37,260 bases of DNA, from contig JAJDDP010000020.1 of assembly GCA_029260235.1 (NCBI GenBank), positions 1 through 37,260 of the forward strand, written 5' to 3'. A program made the translations under genes and the position numbers. This document shows, one piece after another, positions 1 through 6,590 of this stretch (its first letter is position 1; the number at the start of each line of letters is the position of its first letter). Below the pieces are notes generated by a model. It was given only the letters and a program-made list of their open reading frames with translations. It was not told the origin of the DNA and searched no databases. Source of the DNA: Phycisphaerae bacterium (GTDB taxonomy: Bacteria; Planctomycetota; Phycisphaerae; UBA1845).

Positions 1-274
1 ACTAAAGTAAGAGAATTAGTGGAAGGCAGCAAAGAGTAGTCGTGAGTAGTCGAGCAGACGTGGGTCTGTCGATACAGCCAGTGCGATTCTCGACGCCCGC
101 ATCGAGGCGGCAATTGGTATGGCTTCGAGAGCCACCTCGGATCGTTGACCAACCAACGATATTCCGGGGGCGAACGGTGTGCCGCAAATTGAGATCACTA
201 GCGCTTGGCTTCGTTGCTATCTATCCCCCTGACACGTGCCAAGCACCAACCAGTGCGCAGGCGTAGTATCCACT
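1..274. other. Left edge, no gene recognised
   Basis: I see no convincing gene here. Short open frames exist on both strands, but none shows a ribosome binding site, a known motif or protein-like composition. The stretch ends where the first copy of a 53-bp direct repeat begins. A gene running in from the left cannot be excluded. Confidence 0.4.
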
Positions 275-327
275 CAACGGTTAATAAACTCAGGGGTTGA
301 GGTAGTATACAGGGGAACGCGTAGCTA
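275..327 (-). repeat. Direct repeat copy A, at the 3' end of a small ORF
   Basis: A 53-base segment nearly identical to 1026-1078 in the same orientation, with about seven or eight differences scattered through it. On the minus strand each copy begins exactly with a TAG stop codon (325-327 here) and runs downstream of it through shared blocks such as TATACTACCTCAA and CCTGAGTTTA. The two upstream coding sequences are unrelated, so the repeat is a 3'-flanking element rather than a duplicated gene end. Confidence 0.75.
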
Positions 328-525
328 TCCGCGTGACCAGTGCTTGCTCTCGTCGGCAGGTAGCGCTGCTACATCCCGAACGATGTGTTCAACGACGACG
401 CAGCCACCATCCTTGTCTGTGGCCGTCACTTTGAACACGCCGAGGGACATGGAAGCGGCCTCGGCCATCGCTATCTCCAAATCAAATTGGGGAGGTTTCA
501 AGAGCGATCGCCTGGACGGCCTCAT
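325..525 (-). CDS. Small hypothetical ORF, possibly the second half of a broken gene
   Basis: A 66-codon frame of unknown function. Its middle part (around LEIAMAEAASMSLGVFKVTA) reads like real soluble protein, while the first dozen residues are Arg-rich and less convincing. It lies in the same frame as the preceding ORF (529-774) and is separated from it only by a TAA at 529-531 and three bases. The two could therefore be one gene interrupted by a single in-frame stop. No clear ribosome binding site precedes its ATG, which fits read-through or decay better than an independent gene. Its stop codon starts direct-repeat copy A. I do not recognise the family. Confidence 0.35.
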   Translation of the reverse strand: MRPSRRSLLKPPQFDLEIAMAEAASMSLGVFKVTATDKDGGCVVVEHIVRDVAALPADESKHWSRG

Positions 526-528
526 CCT

Positions 529-774
529 TTACGCACGCCAGTTGAGCCAGTCCACCCACCTCAGACGGTTCTGAATCTCATCATCAATCCAATCGGCGGG
601 AATGATCGTCAATGAGCGACCTTCGACCCGACGCTCTCTGCTGTCGAGAAAACGAACACAGGGATTCTCGCTGGTGCGCACAACGTATCCCAACCAATGA
701 TGAGTACTCCTGACGGCCTCGCCCCGATAGATCATCCCAAGCTCCGATTCAGCCAGAAGGTGAGTTTCCGCCAA
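529..774 (-). CDS. Hypothetical protein with a KLA...YRGEAVR N-terminus
   Basis: An 81-codon frame starting at a TTG. Its first 23 residues match the N-terminal frame at 23749-23842, with the shared pattern KLAxTxLLxESExxMxYRGEAVR. In the RGEAVR part most codon differences between the two copies are synonymous, which argues that this frame has been under selection. In both places the start overlaps the last codons of the same upstream gene type. After YRGEAVR the two copies diverge: the right-hand copy leads into an RDD membrane protein, whereas this one continues as an unknown Trp- and Arg-rich sequence ending at TAA 529-531. It may be a truncated or recombined relative. Function unknown. 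Confidence 0.45.
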   Translation of the reverse strand: MAETHLLAESELGMIYRGEAVRSTHHWLGYVVRTSENPCVRFLDSRERRVEGRSLTIIPADWIDDEIQNRLRWVDWLNWRA

Positions 775-919
775 CTTCGCTCGATTCAGGGTATGCGGAC
801 CAATTGATCGCCTCGTGTCGCCCTTGATTGTTGCGAGAAACGCTGATGCGCAAGGGTCGTCCTAGCAACTTCTGATAAATCCTCTTGACTGCCCAGAAAG
901 GAGAAATCACCTTATGGGC
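749..919 (-). pseudogene. 3' remnant of the hypothetical gene whose full copy is at 23811-24239
   Basis: Read on the minus strand, this stretch is open for 56 codons after an in-frame TAG at 920-922 and ends at TGA 749-751. Its C-terminal 44 or so residues align without gaps to the end of the 142-residue protein at 23811-24239. Shared blocks are YQxLLG, ISVSRN, QGxHExINW, ESSEVG and NSPS before the stop. Upstream of YQKLLG the similarity fades and no start codon follows the TAG. It is therefore a 3' fragment left by partial duplication or deletion. It overlaps the start of the 529-774 ORF exactly as the full copy overlaps its own neighbour. Confidence 0.7.
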
Positions 920-995
920 CTATTGCGGCTCTTGATCGACCTCATCGCCAGGCTGCGGCCCCTTCAACGGAACGTCCCCAGCCACACCAAGCGAC

Positions 996-1009
996 AGGCC
1001 TTCGGGCCT
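996..1009. terminator. Short hairpin with a TTCG loop
   Basis: AGGCC-TTCG-GGCCT forms a 5-bp GC-rich stem with a stable tetraloop. It lies about 70 bases beyond the stop of the lipoprotein gene that ends at 1076. No T-run follows on either strand, so a terminator role is only a possibility. Confidence 0.3.
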
Positions 1010-1025
1010 CGTTGGTCCAAGCATC

Positions 1026-1078
1026 CAACGGTTAGTAAACTCAGGTATTGAGGTAGTATAGAAGGGAAAGCATAGCTA
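1026..1078 (-). repeat. Direct repeat copy B, at the 3' end of a lipoprotein gene
   Basis: Second copy of the 53-base segment at 275-327. It again begins with the TAG stop (1076-1078) of a minus-strand gene and extends downstream of it. The shared blocks are interrupted by single-base changes rather than indels. Confidence 0.75.
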
Positions 1079-2236
1079 GCGAACTGTGACCGCATCGGTG
1101 TAACAGCCCGTCGCCGGCGTGGCGCCATCTCGGTTAGTCCATTGAATATCGAGTGTCTGTGATCCGCTTGAAAGGTCTTGCACGGTCCACGACCAGAGCT
1201 TTCCGTCTCCAAAAGCTTCCTCACCGTTGACGGTTACCGAGAGGGCCTTGTGATCGAATTCAAAATCAACGATGTCACCGTTCTGTACTTGCGGCGCGTC
1301 TCCGCTATCACACTGCATGTTCTCAAAGCTGGAGCAGATAAACACGACGGCGCCAATGCACTCGTTGACAGTACAGATGTCTCCGTCATCGCAACTTGCA
1401 TCTGTGGTGCATTCTCGGCCATCTGTTGGGCTGCCCCCAAAGAACGGCGCCTCCGGATAGATGATGCTGCAGATGGCTGCTGCCCGAGAACCGTCGGGGG
1501 CATTGTCGTCGAAACCGCAGGCGGAGTTACAAGCTTCGCTGCTGCCGCCTTCGTCGGTCGGGGTGCATTCGTCCGGACCGCCCTCTTCAAGAGTGGCGGC
1601 GATGAGGGGGATCTCGATATCGAAGGCGCCGCCGGCATTCACGATGACGCAGATGCTGAATTCGCCGGAGTTGATCAGCTCGAGCGTGTCGCAACTGAGA
1701 TCGACCTCTCGGGGTTCGACCGAAACCGGGTTGAGCACTTCATCGACGACAACGAAGAACGGCCCGTAGAATTCACCCGACTCGCAGACGGTCTCGACTT
1801 CGTCGGCAGCGGCCACGCGACCGCTGAATTCGAAGGTCGTAGATTGCAGCGGCAAAAAGCCGATCTTTCCCAGGCCGTTGGTGGCGGGTTGAATAATAGG
1901 AGCAAAGCGGGTGAGGTCGAGGGTTCCACCGGAGACCGGGCCGTTGGAAAGGCTAACCGTGAAGACGCCGGCTTTGCTGACCGCTTCGCTCGCGGAGGCG
2001 GCGATTTGACCAGTGCCTTGCAAGTCGGTGTCGAGGATGAATGTTTCGAAGTCGCCGCCGTTGTTACCACCGCCGCCCTGTCCACCACTATCACCATCTC
2101 CGTTGCCGCCATTTCCGCCGCCACCGCCTCCAGGTGCGCCCCCAGTACACCCGGAACCGATGGAACAAGCGATTATCGAGATTGCCACGAATGTTGTGCG
2201 GCCAAACCGTTTCTTGCGTGGATGTCGGGTCATCAT
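1076..2236 (-). CDS. Secreted lipoprotein, function unknown
   Basis: A 386-residue protein. The ATG at 2236 is chosen because GGAG lies five bases upstream on the minus strand and because it places a basic n-region and hydrophobic stretch at the very N-terminus. The signal peptide ends in SIGSGC, a loose lipobox, followed by a Gly/Asn/Asp-rich linker of about 50 residues, as in many planctomycete lipoproteins. The body is beta-rich and acidic. Around residues 270-320 there is a Cys-rich segment (CTTDASCDDGDICTVNEC), a disulphide pattern seen in secreted proteins of this group and of myxobacteria. No catalytic motif is visible. The stop codon opens direct-repeat copy B. It is divergent from the sigma gene at 2636. 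I infer an outer-surface or periplasmic anchored protein. Confidence 0.8.
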   Translation of the reverse strand: MMTRHPRKKRFGRTTFVAISIIACSIGSGCTGGAPGGGGGGNGGNGDGDSGGQGGGGNNGGDFETFILDTDLQGTGQIAASASEAVSKAGVFTVSLSNGPVSGGTLDLTRFAPIIQPATNGLGKIGFLPLQSTTFEFSGRVAAADEVETVCESGEFYGPFFVVVDEVLNPVSVEPREVDLSCDTLELINSGEFSICVIVNAGGAFDIEIPLIAATLEEGGPDECTPTDEGGSSEACNSACGFDDNAPDGSRAAAICSIIYPEAPFFGGSPTDGRECTTDASCDDGDICTVNECIGAVVFICSSFENMQCDSGDAPQVQNGDIVDFEFDHKALSVTVNGEEAFGDGKLWSWTVQDLSSGSQTLDIQWTNRDGATPATGCYTDAVTVR

Positions 2237-2635
2237 TCTAGCTCCGGAACGCTTGTCGTCTCTGATCAAGGGCGTCGCCCAACGCCAACTGGCCACAGGC
2301 TTGTGGTCTCCCGCTGTGCCAGCAGACGCTGACTTAGGCCTGTGCTTTCAGAGGGGATTGGCCCGGTGCCCTTCAAATCTGCCTCGAGATGTTGGAACCT
2401 CGATCCACACCAGTGGCCCGTGGCATCGGCGGGGTTCTCTTGAGCAGTCAAACGACGGGAGATCTGAGTCCCAAAGATGGCGGCTGTGCTCCGTAATCTA
2501 TTGTCGTTAAAGGATGTAAGATCAATTCCGGGACTTGAACTAGGCCTACATATCCGGAGAATGGGTGACAATGGCTTGGGCCGATCAAGCCAACGGGTCT
2601 AGTTCTGTTTGATCTTCTTGGGATCCTGGGCGTAC
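2237..2635. other. Divergent intergenic region, 399 bp
   Basis: The region separates the lipoprotein gene (leftward) from the sigma-factor gene (rightward) and must hold both promoters. I could not pick a convincing -35/-10 pair and see no ORF with protein-like composition. Confidence 0.4.
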
Positions 2636-3250
2636 ATGGAATCCGGCCAACTCAATCTAACAACTGCAACCAGCACGCTTCTCTTGGAGGGTCTCAAGGA
2701 TCCGAGCAATGAGTCGGTCTGGAAGAAGTACATCGAAAGATACCGGCCCACGCTCTTGAAGTACGCCTGCCGCGTGGGGATTGATCGCGAGGACGCCGAG
2801 GACGTTGCCCAGCAGACTCTAGCCGCTTTTGCCGAGGCATTCCAGCAGGGTAAGTATGACCGTGAGAAAGGCCGCCTCCGCACTTGGCTCTTCGGGATCG
2901 CCCGGAACCAGATCTTGAACTGGCGCAAGCGGCGTGCCAAGCGGGAGAGATCCATCAGTTCTCCGGAAAACGAGACTGACTTCTTCGAACGGATAGCTTC
3001 GGCCGATCAGCTGGAGGAATTCTGGGAGCAGGAATGGAAAGACGCTGTGCTGGCAGAGTGTCTCCGCGAGGCGCAACGCACGGTTGAACCGCGAACATTC
3101 GATGCCTTCCGTCTCTTTGCGTGCGAAGGATGGTCTGCCCAACGCGTGGGCGAGCACCTTGAGATTTCCGAGAACGCGGTCTTTGGCGCCAAGCGGCGCG
3201 TTCTTCACCGAATACGCGAGTTGCTGCCCCAGTTGGAGGAGCATTGGTAG
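2636..3250 (+). CDS. ECF RNA polymerase sigma factor 1 (kinase-associated type)
   Basis: A 204-residue sigma factor that would direct RNA polymerase to a special promoter set. Region 2 is seen at about residues 25-100, with AEDVAQQTLAAF and the GRLRTWLFGIARNQ motif of region 2.3/2.4, followed by a basic RKRR stretch. Region 4 follows at about 150-200, with a helix-turn-helix around EGWSAQRVGEHLEISENAV. The ATG at 2636 is preferred over a TTG nine codons earlier, since family members start just before the TxLLLxGLKD segment; no strong ribosome binding site is present for either. Only 132 bases separate it from the kinase gene, so the two are probably co-transcribed. It resembles sigma factor 3 (18860-19453) far more than sigma factor 2 (14451-15050). 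Confidence 0.92.
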   Translation: MESGQLNLTTATSTLLLEGLKDPSNESVWKKYIERYRPTLLKYACRVGIDREDAEDVAQQTLAAFAEAFQQGKYDREKGRLRTWLFGIARNQILNWRKRRAKRERSISSPENETDFFERIASADQLEEFWEQEWKDAVLAECLREAQRTVEPRTFDAFRLFACEGWSAQRVGEHLEISENAVFGAKRRVLHRIRELLPQLEEHW

Positions 3251-3382
3251 ATCTTGTTTGCGCGGCAGATCGGCGTGGCACAGAACCAATAGCTTTAGAA
3301 GACCATTGAACACCTGACGGCGAGCCGGATAAGGGCGCAGTAGGAGCCGCCAATCGCCGGCAGGATCTTTGCAGGATTCACC

Positions 3383-6300
3383 ATGAATTCATCGTGCCCC
3401 AACTCTGACCAACTTGAGCGATTCGTGATTGGCGTTTGCGAGCTCGATGAAAATCGGGACATAGCTGGCCACATAACCGCATGCAGCAACTGTCGGCAAT
3501 GGGTGGCAGACGCGCAAACCGATGAGGCCCTGCTTCCTGGCATCCGTCGGCTGATCGGGGGACTCGATTGGGGCGCCGAATGTCACCAGGGCGATGGCGG
3601 CGGTGGCGAACCTGCCGACAAGGTGATTCCAACTTCTATCCCGGGGTATGATATTGTCTCCTTGCTCGGCGAGGGCGGCATGGGGACAGTCTATGAGGCA
3701 CATCAGAAATCGCCCGATAGACGCGTTGCCTTGAAAGTCATCAGAGCCGGTGCGATGTCGAAGAACGCGGTCCATCGTTTCAAGCGCGAAACGGACATGC
3801 TGGGGCGACTGAATCACCGCGGGATCGCCCAAATCTATGAAGCTGGAACCGCCCATGAAGGCTCTCGCAGTGTTCCCTACTTCGCCATGGAATTTGTCTC
3901 CGGTCTTCGGTTGACAGAATTCGCTAAGGAGAGAGGCTTTGGGGTGCGTGAACGAGTTGAGCTTCTTGCTCGCGTTTGTGATGCTGTTGATCATGCTCAC
4001 CGAAACAACGTAGTTCACCGCGATCTAAAGCCGAGCAATGTGTTGGTGTCGGAATCCGGCCAGCCCAAAATTCTGGACTTCGGCATCGCTCGCGCGACCG
4101 ACTCGGACATCCAGCTTCAAACATTGCAAACGGATGCAGGACAACTTGTGGGCACCATCTCCTACATGAGCCCGGAGCAGGTGGCCGGCAATCCATCTCG
4201 TATTGACAAACGGACAGACGTGTATTCTCTAGGCGTGATAGCCTACGAACTCCTTGTTGGTCGGTCTCCCCACAACCTGCGCGGCAAAATCGTTCCTGAG
4301 GCAGCACGAATCATCAAGGAAGATGATCCTTCACTTCTCGGTTCGATTGACAGGTCTTTGCGAGGCGACATCGAAGCCATTGTGTGTCAGGCGATGGAGA
4401 AAAATCCTGACCGGCGATACCAATCTGCTGAAGCATTCGCTGCTGATCTCACGTGCTTCTTGAACGATGAGCCTATCCTCGCTCGTCCTCCCGGAACGTT
4501 GTATCAGATCAGGAAGTTTTCGCGACGACACAAGATGTTCGTCGGCGGCCTAGCCATCGCTTTTCTGGGCCTGTCGTGCGGGTTGATTGTCGCGACCCTA
4601 GAGGCGGCAAAGGCGGGGCGTCAGCGCGACCGAGCCGTTGAGGCTGAACTCGCCGCCCAAAACGCGGCGGCCAGGGCGCGCATCCAGACCCTGCAGGCGG
4701 AGCGGACGCTCGATTTTCTCCGCGAAATGCTCGGCTCCGCTTCGCCGATGATGGCTCCACACGATCTGACTGTTCGCGAACTCCTGGAGCGTGCCTCGGT
4801 TCGCGCCGGCGCTGAACTTGCAGATGAACCAGCCATTGAGTCCGCCGTGCGCACGGCCATTGGTTCTGCGTACATAGGGATTGGCATGTACGAAGCCGCG
4901 GTTGGTCAGTTGCAAGTGGCGCTGAGACTGCAGCGCGACCTTTACGGCGACATCCACGAAGATACCGTCGGCACGGTCTTGAACTTGGCTTACGCGTATG
5001 GGCTTCGAGGACAATTTGAAACTTCAGAGAACCTCCTCTCCGAGTTGCTCACCGCTCTTGACGGGGTCGAGGATGAGAAACACAATCGAATCGCTGCTGC
5101 ATACGATCAACTGGCTGAAGTACTTCGTGAGAAAGGGGATCTGGAGGCTGCCATCAAGGCTCGAGCTACTGCGCTGAAAGTTTGCCTCCAAGGCCACCAA
5201 GCGGCAGGTACGGAATGTACTTTGTTGAAGAGAAGCCTAGGCGAGCTACATCATGCCCTTGGCGAGTACGACGAAGCGCTCCGATTGTACGACGAGGCAC
5301 TGGCGGAGCAGCAAGCTTTCTTAGGAGAAGATCATGCTGATTTGTCCTGGACTCTGCACTGCCGGGCCACGCTGCTCCATGAACGCGGCGGCCTAGTCAG
5401 CGCGGAGGTTGCATACCGAGAAACCACCGAATTTCAAAGGCGTGTCTTGGGCGACGAGCATGTAGAGCTAGCCATAAACATGAGCATGTTGTCGGCACTC
5501 TTGGTGCAAAAGCACGAATACATAGAGGCGGAGAAACTGTTGGTGGACTCGCTGGCAATGCGCCGGTCTTTGTTGGGCGACGAACATGTCCATATTGCGA
5601 TGCACTTGTTCAACATGGGAGGGTTCTATCAACAACTCGGACTTCTCGAGAAAGCTGAAACTTTTCTTCAAGATGCGCTGGCCATGCGGCGCAAGCTTCA
5701 TGGGCCTAGCCATCCGATGACAGTCCAGGCTACCCAGTCGCTGGCATCTCTGTTGTTTGATCGCGGGCGGTTTGCCCAAGCCGAAGAACTCCTACTTGAA
5801 GTCATCGACGCCCGCCTCATGCTCTGTTCCGAGCAAGACTTCGCTGTCCTGTCTGCGCGCTCCGATCTTGCCCGAGTTTGGATTCAGCAAGGCCATCTGG
5901 CGGAGGCAGAGATGATCTTACTCGACGTGCTAGCGGCGCATCGGCACGATCCTGATGAGTGGCCCGGCGGTCTGGCCGTGACACTCGAGAGGCTGGCCAA
6001 TCTCGAACTTCACAGAAGCGGCTACGCGGCTGCGTGGGAGTATGCTCACGAAGCGGTTTCGATCAGACGCGCAGCAGGGTCGATCGATGGTCAGCACTTA
6101 GCCCGCGCCTTGGAGACCTCGGGCAGCATTCTGCTCGCCCAAGTTAGCGCCGAAGAGGCTGAGCCGTACTTAACTGAAGCCGCTGAGATCCGAGCGAAAG
6201 CGCTGCCGAAGGAACATTGGGAGACGGCGTACGGACAAGTGCTGTTGGCCGTTTGTCGGATGAAGTTTCAGCCCGATGATGAGGCAGCGACTCTGCTTCT

Positions 6301-6388
6301 GGCCGGCTCAGAGGTTCTTCGAGCAGTCTTAGGTGAACAGCACCCCAAGACTGTCTTCGCACTTCACCAACTCGCAAAACCGAACTAG
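3383..6388 (+). CDS. Membrane Ser/Thr protein kinase with anti-sigma-like zinc motif and TPR repeats (kinase 1)
   Basis: A 1001-residue Hanks-type kinase. Residues 1-40 hold C5, H30, C34 and C37 (C-x24-H-x3-C-x2-C), the spacing of zinc-binding anti-sigma domains. The kinase domain spans about 89-360: glycine loop GEGGMG at 96-101, Lys118, HRDLKPSN with Asp214, DFG at 232-234, and SPEQ in the activation region. All catalytic residues are present. One transmembrane helix follows at about 385-405, then a coiled-coil-like Ala/Arg/Glu stretch, then roughly ten TPR units of about 42 residues (kinesin-light-chain type) to the end. The start is supported by AGGA six bases upstream. It is paired with sigma factor 1. 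Inferred role: a membrane sensor that may restrain and/or phosphorylate that sigma factor. The orientation of the TPR part across the membrane is predicted, not proven. Confidence 0.93.
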   Translation: MNSSCPNSDQLERFVIGVCELDENRDIAGHITACSNCRQWVADAQTDEALLPGIRRLIGGLDWGAECHQGDGGGGEPADKVIPTSIPGYDIVSLLGEGGMGTVYEAHQKSPDRRVALKVIRAGAMSKNAVHRFKRETDMLGRLNHRGIAQIYEAGTAHEGSRSVPYFAMEFVSGLRLTEFAKERGFGVRERVELLARVCDAVDHAHRNNVVHRDLKPSNVLVSESGQPKILDFGIARATDSDIQLQTLQTDAGQLVGTISYMSPEQVAGNPSRIDKRTDVYSLGVIAYELLVGRSPHNLRGKIVPEAARIIKEDDPSLLGSIDRSLRGDIEAIVCQAMEKNPDRRYQSAEAFAADLTCFLNDEPILARPPGTLYQIRKFSRRHKMFVGGLAIAFLGLSCGLIVATLEAAKAGRQRDRAVEAELAAQNAAARARIQTLQAERTLDFLREMLGSASPMMAPHDLTVRELLERASVRAGAELADEPAIESAVRTAIGSAYIGIGMYEAAVGQLQVALRLQRDLYGDIHEDTVGTVLNLAYAYGLRGQFETSENLLSELLTALDGVEDEKHNRIAAAYDQLAEVLREKGDLEAAIKARATALKVCLQGHQAAGTECTLLKRSLGELHHALGEYDEALRLYDEALAEQQAFLGEDHADLSWTLHCRATLLHERGGLVSAEVAYRETTEFQRRVLGDEHVELAINMSMLSALLVQKHEYIEAEKLLVDSLAMRRSLLGDEHVHIAMHLFNMGGFYQQLGLLEKAETFLQDALAMRRKLHGPSHPMTVQATQSLASLLFDRGRFAQAEELLLEVIDARLMLCSEQDFAVLSARSDLARVWIQQGHLAEAEMILLDVLAAHRHDPDEWPGGLAVTLERLANLELHRSGYAAAWEYAHEAVSIRRAAGSIDGQHLARALETSGSILLAQVSAEEAEPYLTEAAEIRAKALPKEHWETAYGQVLLAVCRMKFQPDDEAATLLLAGSEVLRAVLGEQHPKTVFALHQLAKPN

Positions 6389-6590
6389 CAGGGCACCAAG
6401 CTACTGTCTTGCTGTTGTCAAATGCTCGAAGCGCCTGCTTCTTGCCCCGAACCTTGCATCACCGCATGCGCCAGCTGCTTCGATGGTACACCCAGGAACC
6501 ACAGTACCGCGCTACTGACCGCAAGAACCGTATCCCCCTGTGTTCCAACTCAGTTGCAGATCCACTTCCGCCTCGATCCAGACATCCAAA

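Noticed and set aside
1040..1060. TGAGGTAGTATA string resembling the let-7 microRNA seed
   Set aside because: Chance similarity in a bacterial 3'-flanking repeat; microRNAs of that type do not occur in bacteria.
1178..2332. 384-codon plus-strand open frame across the lipoprotein gene
   Set aside because: It is the antisense of a gene with signal peptide and ribosome binding site; its composition is that of a shadow frame and it has no motif.
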